Source of the DNA: an uncultured Aeromicrobium sp.
GTDB taxonomy: Bacteria; Actinomycetota; Actinomycetes; Propionibacteriales; Nocardioidaceae
Direction of reading: 5' to 3'
Assembly (NCBI GenBank): GCA_937873005.1
Contig: CALMUY010000153.1
Coordinates: 1 to 33,616, forward strand
Length of the DNA: 33,616 nt
This document shows, in pieces, positions 23,862 to 31,099 of this stretch (positions are counted from its first letter, which is position 1; each line of letters opens with the position of its first letter). The notes below the pieces were generated by a model. The model saw only the letters and a program-made list of their open reading frames with translations. It searched no databases and was not told the origin of the DNA. The position numbers were made by a program, and so were the translations under genes.

Positions 23862-24767
23862 GTGGTTACTAGCCCTACAATCGAGGTCACGTCGCTGACC
23901 AAAGACTTCGGTCCGGTCAGGGCGGTCGATGATCTGACGTTCACTGTTCAACCGGGCCGGGTGACCGGGTTCTTGGGCCCGAACGGCTCAGGCAAGACCA
24001 CGACCTTACGGATGCTGTTGGGTCTGTTTCGTCCCACATCTGGCACTGCCTTGATTGGAGGCAAGTCGTACGTTGAACTCGACCGGCCAGGGGCTGTCGT
24101 TGGTGCCGCTTTGGAGGCATCGAGTTTTCACCCTGGTCGATCTGGTCTTGACCATTTGCGGGTCTATGCTCCGCAAATCGGCGTGCCGGATTCGCGTGCA
24201 CACGAACTCTTGGAGTTTGTTGGCTTGAGCGACGCGAAAGATCGCCGAGTTGGAGGATATTCGATGGGCATGCGTCAACGCCTCGCCCTCGCGTACGCGC
24301 TCCTAGGGGATCCGTCAGTCATCATTCTTGACGAACCAGCAAACGGACTCGATCCGCAAGGTATTGCTTGGTTGAGGCAACTTTTGCGCTCCTTTGCAGC
24401 CCAAGGAAAAACGGTTCTCGTGTCGAGCCACGTGCTCGGCGAAGTGCAACACACGGTAGACGACGTGGTCGTCATTGCGCGGGGCAAGAAGATCCATGCC
24501 TCGACGCTTGCTGAATTGAGTGCTCTTGCGTCAAAGCGGGTCAGCGTTGATGGTCCCGACCGCGCACGAATTTCGCGTCTGGCTATCGACAACCAGTGGC
24601 AGTGGGACTCAGAGAACCGTGGCATCGTCGTGCATGATGTTGACGCCTCTATTGTCGGCGCGAAGGCTTTCGCGGCGGGAATTGAGTTGCACCGACTGGT
24701 TGATGAAGAAGTGGCGCTGGGGGGAGTCTTTTTTAGGGTGGCCTCGCAAAACGAAGCCCCCCGATAG
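23862..24767 (+). CDS. ABC transporter ATP-binding protein (ABC-2/CcmA type)
   Basis: ATPase of an ABC exporter, 301 residues. Walker A GPNGSGKTT (about 40-48), the signature YSMGMRQRLALAYALL, Walker B VIILDEPANGLDP and the H-loop VSSHVLGEV are all present. The C-terminal 80 residues form the variable domain usual in the CcmA/YhaQ group. The start is GTG at 23862 because AGGAGG lies 4 nt upstream; the frame is open further up, but only inside dapC. It forms a two-gene operon with the permease. The exported substrate is not identifiable; related systems move peptides or lipids or act in antibiotic self-defence. Confidence 0.92.
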   Translation: MVTSPTIEVTSLTKDFGPVRAVDDLTFTVQPGRVTGFLGPNGSGKTTTLRMLLGLFRPTSGTALIGGKSYVELDRPGAVVGAALEASSFHPGRSGLDHLRVYAPQIGVPDSRAHELLEFVGLSDAKDRRVGGYSMGMRQRLALAYALLGDPSVIILDEPANGLDPQGIAWLRQLLRSFAAQGKTVLVSSHVLGEVQHTVDDVVVIARGKKIHASTLAELSALASKRVSVDGPDRARISRLAIDNQWQWDSENRGIVVHDVDASIVGAKAFAAGIELHRLVDEEVALGGVFFRVASQNEAPR

Positions 24768-24781
24768 TTGGGAGGTCAAGC

Positions 24782-25579
24782 ATGATCGCGGCAATAAAGT
24801 CCGAGTTTCGGAAGCTGTTTTCAACCCGGATGTGGTGGATCTTGGCGATCGTCATGATCGGCTACCTTGCGTTCGTGGGGATTCTCATGTCGATCATGTT
24901 CACGCTATTGGGTGATGAGATGACCGGGGGCGCGGTTCAAGGCAAAACGCTTGCGGTGACGATTTACGGATTCATCAACCCAATCGGCTACGTGTTTCCA
25001 CTGCTTATTGGCAGTCTGCTCTTCACCTCGGAGTTCCGCCATCAGACCATCACACCGAGCCTGCTATCTGGCGCGAATCGAACTCACCTCTTGCTTTCAA
25101 AACTTGTCGTATCTGCGGTCGTCGGCCTGTTGTATGGCGTGATCGCAGTGCTCGCCATGATCGGTTCCTCGGCGCCGTTCCTACAAATCCTTGGAGATGG
25201 GCACTATCTCGGCGATAGTGAGGTCTGGAAACTGATCGCTGGCTCACTCCTCGTGTTCGTGCTGTGGACGATGTTCGGTGTTGCTTTGGGCGGACTCATC
25301 GTCAACCAAGTTGCCGCAATTGTGGTCATTTTGGCGATGACTCAGTTTGTTGAACCGATTTTGGGGCTGGTGCTCGGTATCCCGGAGGCGACTCGAGGTG
25401 TGGCCCAATTCCTGCCAGCCGCTGCTGGCAACGCCGTCGTGGGAAGTAACTCGCTAGCGATGGGCACGGGCATGGGCGACATGTTGACGCGTACTGAAGG
25501 CGCCGCAGTCTTGATGGCTTACATAGTTATCTTCGCGCTGCTATGCCGATTCATTACGCTGCGCCGCGACATTGGCTAG
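24782..25579 (+). CDS. ABC-2 type transporter permease
   Basis: A 265-residue inner-membrane protein with six predicted helices and the usual start IKSEFRKLFSTRMWWILA, in which basic residues precede helix 1. Helix 2 is followed by LLFTSEFRHQTITPSLLSG, the conserved coupling region of ABC-2 permeases (GE/SEFRHGT in relatives). It ends CRFITLRRDIG. GGGAGG 6 nt upstream of the ATG and only 14 bp from the ATPase stop indicate an operon. The last 4 bp (CTAG) are shared tail-to-tail with the stop of the gene on the other strand. Confidence 0.9.
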   Translation: MIAAIKSEFRKLFSTRMWWILAIVMIGYLAFVGILMSIMFTLLGDEMTGGAVQGKTLAVTIYGFINPIGYVFPLLIGSLLFTSEFRHQTITPSLLSGANRTHLLLSKLVVSAVVGLLYGVIAVLAMIGSSAPFLQILGDGHYLGDSEVWKLIAGSLLVFVLWTMFGVALGGLIVNQVAAIVVILAMTQFVEPILGLVLGIPEATRGVAQFLPAAAGNAVVGSNSLAMGTGMGDMLTRTEGAAVLMAYIVIFALLCRFITLRRDIG

Positions 25580-26397
25580 TTCAAAGTGAATGAGACGTGG
25601 GTGGTGCCGATTCCTTCGGTAGGCACCCAATCGGGACTTTGGGATTTTGCTTCCCAACGCATGTCGTCAAATGACACGCTGGCGATGCCCAACTCGGCTG
25701 CGTTGCCAACGAGGAAGTGCGCAATCGCCCAGCCGTGAATGCCGGCCCCCTCATGCGTATCGCTCACGTCGATGCGATGCGTTTCGCCGGTGGAGTTCAC
25801 CTTGACACTGGGCCAGAATTCGTCAATTTGATCCGTGACAGTTGAGATGGACCCGGGCTTCTCCGCGACGACACAGCCGAAGGCAGCGGGGGAGTGACCG
25901 CGCAATGCTGAAGCGAGGGCGCGGGCTTTTGCTTCATGTTGAGCATAGGCGTCAGGAAACGCGGACCGCTGCACCTTTTGGGCAGCCTGTGTTATATCCA
26001 TCGTCCAGTAGTCGTCGACTTCGATGAGTGCATCGTAGAAAGTGTTGATCGCGTAGGTCGGGTCCATGATTTGCTCGGCGGACCCCCAGCCTTGGGACGG
26101 GCGTTGTTGAAACAGTCCTAACGAATCGCGATCACCGTAGTCGATGTTGCGGATTTTTGACTCTTGATACGCCGTTGCGATGGCAATGGTAGTTGCACGC
26201 GGCGGCAGTTGTCGTTTTGAGGCGATCGCTGCCATGTGGGTGGCCCACTGTGATTGTTCAAGATCGGTTTCGACAACGGTCGTGCCTACCCGCGTCAAGC
26301 AGAATCCTTGGACTGCTTTCGTAGGTTGGGTGAGCCACAGTGCCACGCCCGCGACAAGTGCAAGCGTGACGAGGACGGTTCCGAGAATCGCGCGCAT
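25576..26397 (-). CDS. Membrane-anchored lysozyme-like (transglycosylase-like) protein, downstream of dapD
   Basis: A 273-residue protein with one N-terminal membrane helix (residues about 4-23) and an outer domain. Residues about 45-160 look like the lytic-transglycosylase fold: an ATAYQESKIRN helix with candidate catalytic Glu79, then DSLGLFQQRPSQGWGSAEQI (SLT-like GLxQ motif) and a helical remainder. The C-terminal 90 residues are a separate small domain containing HGWAIAHFLVGNAAELGI. Actinobacterial relatives are often auto-named heavy metal transporter; nothing here supports that. The ATG overlaps the dapD stop by 1 bp (TGATG), so it is translationally coupled to a diaminopimelate gene. 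Peptidoglycan cleavage is an inference. Confidence 0.8.
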   Translation of the reverse strand: MRAILGTVLVTLALVAGVALWLTQPTKAVQGFCLTRVGTTVVETDLEQSQWATHMAAIASKRQLPPRATTIAIATAYQESKIRNIDYGDRDSLGLFQQRPSQGWGSAEQIMDPTYAINTFYDALIEVDDYWTMDITQAAQKVQRSAFPDAYAQHEAKARALASALRGHSPAAFGCVVAEKPGSISTVTDQIDEFWPSVKVNSTGETHRIDVSDTHEGAGIHGWAIAHFLVGNAAELGIASVSFDDMRWEAKSQSPDWVPTEGIGTTHVSFTLN

Positions 26398-27329
26398 CAG
26401 TTCCCGTGCAAGGCAGTGTTGAGCGTGACGCCAGGAATGTCGTTGCGGAGCTTGGCTTCCAATTGACCGGTTTCGCTATTGAGCCAAAAGCGCACGTTAT
26501 CGCGGCCCGAAAGTGTGCTGGCCTTGATGATGCGGCCTTCTGGCCCGAGCACCTTGGCGCCAGCGGTGACGTAGGTGCCGGCAGCCACGATGCAGTTGTT
26601 GCCTAGGGAAATGCCGATGCCTGCGTTCGCGCCGATGAGGCATCCTGCGCCCACGCTAATGACTTCTTTGCCGCCACCGCTCAAGGTGCCCATAATGGAC
26701 GCGCCGCCACCGATATCGCTGCCGTCCCCGACGACCACGCCGGCCGAGATACGTCCTTCGACCATTGCTTGCCCGAGCGTGCCGGCGTTGAAGTTGACGA
26801 AGCCTTCGTGCATGACTGTGGTGCCTTCGGCGAGATAGGCGCCCAAGCGAACGCGATCTGCGTCAGCGATGCGCACGCCACTGGGTACGACGTAGTCGGT
26901 CATGCGAGGGAACTTGTCGATGCTTGTCACTTGCAGGTTGAGCCCGGCCGCACCTGCACGAATGCGAATCGCGGGTAGATCCGAAATGGCGCACGGACCG
27001 AGGTTGGTCCATGCGACATTGGTGAGAAGTCCGAATACACCGTCGAGGTTGAGGCCGTGAGGCTTGACTAGGCGGTGCGAAATGAGGTGGAGGCGAAGCC
27101 ACGCCTCGGCTGTGCTGGTGGGGGCGGCGTCAAGATCTTCGATGGCGACCGTCACGACGCGTCGGGAAACTCCACGAACAGTGTCGGTTCCTTCAAGTGA
27201 ACTTAAGTCGGGCTGATCTTGGCCTGCGCCAACTGCTTCGCATTGTGGGTTCGGGAACCAGACGTCGAGGAGAGTGTCGTCGTTGCTAAAAGTTCCAATT
27301 CCGGTTGCGTGCGCTGCGCTTAAAGTCAT
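26397..27329 (-). CDS. dapD: 2,3,4,5-tetrahydropyridine-2,6-dicarboxylate N-succinyltransferase DapD
   Basis: Transfers succinyl from succinyl-CoA to tetrahydrodipicolinate, two steps before meso-diaminopimelate. It has 310 residues, the actinobacterial form. The N-terminal globular domain (about 1-130) is followed by a left-handed beta-helix of hexapeptide repeats (RIADADRVRLGAYLAEGTTVMHEGFVNFNAGTLG in part; VVVGDGSDIGGGASIMGTLSGGG; GAGCLIGANAGIGISLGNNCIVAAGTYVTAGAKV). It forms trimers in the cytoplasm. The ATG at 27329 lies 7 nt after TAAAGT. It heads an operon with the lysozyme-like gene; dapC, the next enzyme, lies 3 kb away on the other strand. Confidence 0.95.
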   Translation of the reverse strand: MTLSAAHATGIGTFSNDDTLLDVWFPNPQCEAVGAGQDQPDLSSLEGTDTVRGVSRRVVTVAIEDLDAAPTSTAEAWLRLHLISHRLVKPHGLNLDGVFGLLTNVAWTNLGPCAISDLPAIRIRAGAAGLNLQVTSIDKFPRMTDYVVPSGVRIADADRVRLGAYLAEGTTVMHEGFVNFNAGTLGQAMVEGRISAGVVVGDGSDIGGGASIMGTLSGGGKEVISVGAGCLIGANAGIGISLGNNCIVAAGTYVTAGAKVLGPEGRIIKASTLSGRDNVRFWLNSETGQLEAKLRNDIPGVTLNTALHGN

Positions 27330-27336
27330 AGGGGCT

Positions 27337-27342
27337 ACTTTA
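27337..27342 (-). promoter_or_regulatory. -10 hexamer (TAAAGT) of dapD, leaderless type
   Basis: TAAAGT on the minus strand, then AGCCCCT and the ATG at 27329 (7 nt). It sits in the 21-bp gap between trmL and dapD, so dapD has its own start of transcription just after trmL. Confidence 0.55.
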
Positions 27343-27350
27343 CGTGCCCA

Positions 27351-27812
27351 CTACGAGCCGCCGTTGAATCCGTGCTGACGCCACGCTTCGTAGATGGCAA
27401 TTGCTGCACAGTTTGCGAGGTTCATCGATCGGCGGCCTGCGACCATGGGGATGCGCACTTGGGTGGTGATGGCGGGGTCGGCGAGTACTTCTTCACCTAG
27501 TCCGGTGGGTTCTGGGCCGAACATGAGTACGTCGCCTGGCTGGTAGGCGATTTCGGTGTACGTGGTGGTTCCGCTGGTCGTGAAAGCGAACACGCGGGCG
27601 GGCAGTAGTTGCTGCCAGGCATCGTCCAACGTTTCATGTTGGGTCACGACGGCGAGATCGTGATAGTCGAGGCCCGCACGTTTGAGCTTCGAGTCTTCAA
27701 AGTCGAAAAGCGGATTCACAACATGTAGTTCAGCACCCGTCCCTGCGGCGAGGCGAATGGTATTGCCGGTATTTCCAGCGATGCGAGGTTCGTGGAACAA
27801 GATGCGAAACAT
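27351..27812 (-). CDS. trmL: tRNA (cytidine(34)-2'-O)-methyltransferase TrmL
   Basis: A 153-residue SPOUT-class methyltransferase that modifies the wobble position of certain tRNA-Leu species with S-adenosylmethionine. Family motifs are FRILFHEPRIAGNTGNTIRLAA at the start (motif 1 Asn), LDYHDLAVV, MFGPEPTGL (motif 2) and IPMVAGRRSMNLANCAAIAIYEAWRQ (motif 3, the knot). It works as a dimer in the cytoplasm. The ATG at 27812 lies 7 nt after CAAGAT, a weak -10-like hexamer. It ends 21 bp before dapD on the same strand. A tRNA-Leu(TAG) gene lies 4 kb away; TrmL's known targets are other tRNA-Leu species. Confidence 0.93.
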   Translation of the reverse strand: MFRILFHEPRIAGNTGNTIRLAAGTGAELHVVNPLFDFEDSKLKRAGLDYHDLAVVTQHETLDDAWQQLLPARVFAFTTSGTTTYTEIAYQPGDVLMFGPEPTGLGEEVLADPAITTQVRIPMVAGRRSMNLANCAAIAIYEAWRQHGFNGGS

Positions 27813-27874
27813 GAGTACTATCTTGTCACCTCAACTCGCTGAGGATGACTGCCTGTAACCGTGCTTGAACGTAC

Positions 27875-27909
27875 GTGTGGCCCGCACGCGAAGAACGTAC
27901 GGGCCACAC
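27875..27909 (-). terminator. Hairpin after the first lipase gene
   Basis: GTGTGGCCCG (27875-27884) pairs with CGGGCCACAC (27900-27909) around 15 nt, 11 bp beyond the lipase stop on the minus strand. A direct repeat GAACGTAC (27867-27874 and 27893-27900) lies within it. There is no U tract, so it is either a U-less terminator or a stabilising 3' stem. Confidence 0.5.
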
Positions 27910-27920
27910 AGTGGTTCCGA

Positions 27921-29270
27921 TCACGGCTGAAGAGGCATGCTCCAGCAGTTCGAGCTTGCACTCTTGCCGTTCAACCGGTCGGTGAGCCAATCGATCGCGG
28001 GACCTTGATCCACGATGAGCGGCAAGAAGTGGTTGGTGAGAACCAACTTGTCGCCGAGGTTGGGCAATACGACAGGTACGTACGTGACGTTGGCTTTGGC
28101 TTTGCACCAGTCAACCGCGAGCTGGCGGGCTTGGCCGTGAGGCACCGAATCGTCGACAGTTCCTGTTGCTACGCGTACCGGAACCTTTGGCTTGAGTTTG
28201 CCGATACGTTGCGCATCGACGGTGGCCTTCATCTGCGGTTCCTTCTTCAAGATTTGCGCAAGTGAACTGCCGTCTTTGGTGAGGCTCGAGGTCTTGGTGA
28301 AGGCGTACTTGATCAAGCCATCACCAACGCAACGGTCAACAGAGTCGGCGAGAAAATCTTTGCCCTTTTGGTTCATGTAGACATCGATCTTGTAACCCAG
28401 TTCGGGGTTGTATTGGATCATCCCGTTGATGGTCCAGGCGAGTGCAACAGCGAGCGCACTACCGTCGATGCCGTCGATGGTCTTGACCAAGTCGGCAGGG
28501 GGAGCACCAACATAGGCTCCTGCGAGGTTCAACTCCGGTGCGTAGGTCGGTTGAAGTTCGGCCGCCGCGCCCGATGCGCCGCCACCTTGGCTGTAACCGT
28601 AGAAGCCGATCTTGGAATCCTTGCTGATCGATGTCCCTGGCAGGCTCAGAGCGGCGCGCGCAGCATCGTTAAGCGCGTGTGCTTGATCCAAGCGAGTCAT
28701 GTAGGTGTGAAGTCGATCCGTGGCACCAAGCCCCACATAATCGGAGACCATGACGGCAACGCCCTTATCAAGTAGGCGGTAGGCAGCAAGAATTTCATAT
28801 CCGGCGGACATGTTCTCGTTCTTCAGGTCAATACCGATGGGGTGTTCGAGCCCGATTGAAGGTGCACACTGGTCGCCTTGACCTTGTGTGCCGGCGCCTA
28901 AGACAACGAGCGGACGTTTACCTTTGCCAGTCCACTTCTTCTCTGGTTCGAGATAGGCGCCAGTGACGGCCACAGGCTTGTTCGTGGCGTCGGTCGACTT
29001 GAACATGACACGAGTGGCTTTGCCAGGGAGTTTCCCTGAAGGTGTGGGGAGCGTGAGTGCAACTTTCATCGGTTCGGCGCGGACGAGGGTGCCGTTCTTC
29101 GCTGGCAGGCTTGTTGGTGGGTTGTAGAACGCAGGGATGGTAACTCCACGTGATGTGGTGTCGCCTTCTGCTGCTTGGGCGGGTGCAGTAAGCATGGCAA
29201 GGCTGCTGGCCAAAAGTGTCATTGCTCCCGCGATCGCGGTGGTGGTCCGCTTTGCCGATGGTGCAGTCAT
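27921..29270 (-). CDS. Secreted lipase (secretory lipase family, LIP), copy 1
   Basis: A 449-residue exported alpha/beta hydrolase. The signal peptide (1-34) ends in APAQA, followed by AEGDTTSRGVTIPAFYNPP. The nucleophile elbow GYSQGGGAS (Ser227) is followed by the secretory-lipase stretch ELQPTYAPELNLAGAYVGAPPADL. The Asp is in ATGTVDDSVPHGQAR and the His in LVLTNHFLPLI. It resembles the LIP family (PF03583) of actinobacteria, which hydrolyse triacylglycerols or other esters outside the cell. It is clearly a paralogue of the next gene, sharing signal-peptide end, motifs and C-terminal Cys. A CRP-like site precedes it; no strong ribosome binding site is seen. Confidence 0.9.
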   Translation of the reverse strand: MTAPSAKRTTTAIAGAMTLLASSLAMLTAPAQAAEGDTTSRGVTIPAFYNPPTSLPAKNGTLVRAEPMKVALTLPTPSGKLPGKATRVMFKSTDATNKPVAVTGAYLEPEKKWTGKGKRPLVVLGAGTQGQGDQCAPSIGLEHPIGIDLKNENMSAGYEILAAYRLLDKGVAVMVSDYVGLGATDRLHTYMTRLDQAHALNDAARAALSLPGTSISKDSKIGFYGYSQGGGASGAAAELQPTYAPELNLAGAYVGAPPADLVKTIDGIDGSALAVALAWTINGMIQYNPELGYKIDVYMNQKGKDFLADSVDRCVGDGLIKYAFTKTSSLTKDGSSLAQILKKEPQMKATVDAQRIGKLKPKVPVRVATGTVDDSVPHGQARQLAVDWCKAKANVTYVPVVLPNLGDKLVLTNHFLPLIVDQGPAIDWLTDRLNGKSASSNCWSMPLQP

Positions 29271-29346
29271 GTTTTCTCGAATCTTCGAACGGTTCCCTAT
29301 TCACCGATAGCCAAAGCTGAATAGAGGGCTAGCAAATAATAGTCAT

Positions 29347-29362
29347 TATGAACTACGTCACG
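29347..29362. promoter_or_regulatory. CRP/GlxR-like palindrome upstream of lipase copy 1 (proximal)
   Basis: TATGAACTACGTCACG on the plus strand fits TGTGA-NNTANN-TCACA at 8 of 10 arm positions with central TA. It lies within a 26-bp block (29340-29365) that is conserved at 23 of 26 positions upstream of lipase copy 2. It is 77 bp before the ATG. Confidence 0.5.
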
Positions 29363-29379
29363 ACGTTTCGTGGGGTTTT

Positions 29380-29395
29380 TGCGATGTGGGTCACA
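29380..29395. promoter_or_regulatory. Second CRP/GlxR-like palindrome upstream of lipase copy 1 (distal)
   Basis: TGCGATGTGGGTCACA matches the TGTGA-N6-TCACA arms at 9 of 10 positions. Its centre is 33 bp (about three helix turns) from the proximal site, so two dimers would bind on the same face. Copy 2 has no equivalent that I noticed. Confidence 0.4.
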
Positions 29396-29453
29396 TGGGG
29401 TATCGGGGAGGTGTGGGGCCGGTCTGAGAAGTCGCTTTCGGGCACAGACAAAA

Positions 29454-29485
29454 GTTGAGGCCCCCGCGTGAGCAGGGGCCTCAAC
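29454..29485 (-). terminator. Rho-independent terminator of lipase copy 2
   Basis: GTTGAGGCCCC (29454-29464) and GGGGCCTCAAC (29475-29485) form a perfect 11-bp stem with a 10-nt loop. On the minus strand the stem is followed by TTTTGT, a short U tract. It starts 20 bp after the lipase copy 2 stop and separates the two lipase transcripts. Confidence 0.8.
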
Positions 29486-29505
29486 CTTTGTTGCGTCGTG
29501 TCTTG

Positions 29506-30849
29506 CTACGGCATGATCGGCAAGACGAGGCAGTTTGAGGTGGCCTTCTTTCCTGCGAACCGGTCTTTCATCCAGCTTGTCGCGGCGGGTAGATCAACCA
29601 GCATTGGTGGAATGTGGTTGAGTACCGTCTTGTTTCCGAGGTTCGGCAGAATCACCGGAGTGTAGGTAACATTCGCTTTTGCCTTGCACCAGTCGACCGC
29701 CAACTGGCGCGATTGCTTGTGCGGAACAGTGTCGTCCGCGGTGCCGGTTGCCACGCGAACGGGAACCTTGGGCTTGATCTTGCCGATGCGTTGCGCATCG
29801 ACAACGGCCTTGATGGCGGGTTCTTGATTGATTACCTGCTCAAGGGAAATACCGGCCTTGGTGAGTTGCGTGGTCTTCGTGAACGGGTTGCTCATCGAGC
29901 CGTCTGGTACGCAGCTTGTCAATGCATCGTTGAGTACTTTCTTGCCCTTGTCGTTCATGTATTGGTCGACCGTGGGTGTGAGTTCTGGGTTGTAGTGCAT
30001 CATGCCGTTGATCGCCCAGCCCAAAGCGACCGCGAGCAGGCTGCCGTCAATACCGGGAACGGTCTTGAGGAGGTCTGCCGGTGGTGCACCCGCGTAGGCG
30101 CCAACGAGGTTCAACTCTGGTGCATACGTGGGCTGAAGTTCAGCGGCGGCAGCAGATGCGCCACCACCCTGGCTGTATCCGTGGAACCCGACCTTGGAGT
30201 TGCTCTTGAGTGAGGTTCCTGAGAGCGAAAGGGCTGCGCGGGCTGCGTCGTTCACCGTGTGCCCTTGGTCCACGCGGTTCATGTACGTGTGGGGGCGATC
30301 AGTGGCGCCGAGTCCGATGTAGTCGGTCAACATAACGCCGAAGCCCTCGTTGAGCATCGCGTAGACCGTGATGAGTTCGTAGCCAACGCTGAGTGTGCCT
30401 CCACTGAGATCCATGATGAGTGGATTCTCAACGTTGAGGCTCGTGGCGCACTGGTCGCCTTGGCCCATCGTTCCGGGTGCGACGACGACGAGTGGCCGGC
30501 TGCCCTTGCCCGACCACTTCTTGGTGGGCTCGATGTATACGCCCGTGACCGCAGCAGGCTTGTTGGCGGCGTCTGTGGTCTTGAACATGATGCGCTGAGC
30601 CTTGTCAGGCAGCGCACTGACGCCCGGGAGTGCAAGGAAAGGCTTGATTGACTCGGTTCGAATGACCGAGCCGTTCTTCGCGGGGAGATTCGCTGGCGGG
30701 TTGTAGAAAGCCGGAATGGTGACGCCACGCGAGGTGGTGTCACCTTCGGCCGCTTGAGCGGGCGCCGACATGATGCCAAGCGTTCCCACGGTCAAAGTCA
30801 GGCTGCTCGCTAGGGCTACTAGGGCCCGCTTTCCTGCACGAAGATTCAT
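29506..30849 (-). CDS. Secreted lipase (secretory lipase family, LIP), copy 2
   Basis: A 447-residue exported paralogue of the preceding lipase, similar along its whole length. The signal peptide ends in SAPAQA, then AEGDTTSRGVTIPAFYNPPANLPAKNG. The nucleophile elbow is GYSQGGGASAAAAELQPTYAPELN, with the Asp in ATGTADDTVPHKQSR and the His in TVLNHIPPMLV. Differences cluster in the lid-like region (about 285-345), so the copies may differ in substrate. The ATG at 30849 has only a weak GAG upstream. A GATAAT hexamer (30874-30879, minus strand) is a good -10 candidate. It has its own U-tract terminator, so the copies are transcribed separately. Divergent from the rhodanese gene. Confidence 0.9.
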   Translation of the reverse strand: MNLRAGKRALVALASSLTLTVGTLGIMSAPAQAAEGDTTSRGVTIPAFYNPPANLPAKNGSVIRTESIKPFLALPGVSALPDKAQRIMFKTTDAANKPAAVTGVYIEPTKKWSGKGSRPLVVVAPGTMGQGDQCATSLNVENPLIMDLSGGTLSVGYELITVYAMLNEGFGVMLTDYIGLGATDRPHTYMNRVDQGHTVNDAARAALSLSGTSLKSNSKVGFHGYSQGGGASAAAAELQPTYAPELNLVGAYAGAPPADLLKTVPGIDGSLLAVALGWAINGMMHYNPELTPTVDQYMNDKGKKVLNDALTSCVPDGSMSNPFTKTTQLTKAGISLEQVINQEPAIKAVVDAQRIGKIKPKVPVRVATGTADDTVPHKQSRQLAVDWCKAKANVTYTPVILPNLGNKTVLNHIPPMLVDLPAATSWMKDRFAGKKATSNCLVLPIMP

Positions 30850-30910
30850 ACGTACTCACATTTCCGGTTCGGGATTATCGCTGCCGGTCATTTCTCCAGC
30901 ATCTAGTCAG

Positions 30911-30926
30911 TATGAACTACATCACG
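30911..30926. promoter_or_regulatory. CRP/GlxR-like palindrome upstream of lipase copy 2
   Basis: TATGAACTACATCACG fits TGTGA-NNTANN-TCACA at 8 of 10 arm positions with central TA, inside the block 30904-30929 shared with copy 1. It lies roughly 50 bp upstream of the transcription start implied by GATAAT, an activator-like distance. Confidence 0.5.
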
Positions 30927-31046
30927 TCGAAAGTGTGGCAGTTCACGGAAAAACCTGTAACTTCCGGTTGCGTGTCGAGAATCGACTGAAATACCGGCTT
31001 TTTCTGCGTCAATCGCGACGCTGCGGGTGCGCGGCGCGTGGCGAAA

Positions 31047-31062
31047 ATGCCCCTAGGGGTAT
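31047..31062. promoter_or_regulatory. CsoR/CstR-like operator upstream of the rhodanese lipoprotein gene
   Basis: ATGCCCCTAGGGGTAT differs from its own reverse complement at only one base pair. It matches the known CsoR-family operator form (ATACCC...GGGTAT). It overlaps a TATATT hexamer (31060-31065) and the -35 position of an alternative GATACT -10 (31072-31077), so binding would repress. Next to a rhodanese gene, the persulfide sensor CstR is more likely than copper-sensing CsoR. The regulator gene is not in the window. Confidence 0.65.
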
Positions 31063-31099
31063 ATTCGAATTGATACTGACCAAGGAAAGGCGCATTCAG

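Noticed and set aside
25576-26397. Heavy metal transporter, the name relatives often carry
   Set aside because: There is only one membrane helix and no metal-binding Cys/His motif; the sequence looks lysozyme-like instead.
30770-31099. Long extension of the rhodanese reading frame
   Set aside because: It would cover the operator and promoter and bury the lipoprotein signal peptide; the ATG at 31100 has AAGGAAAGG upstream.
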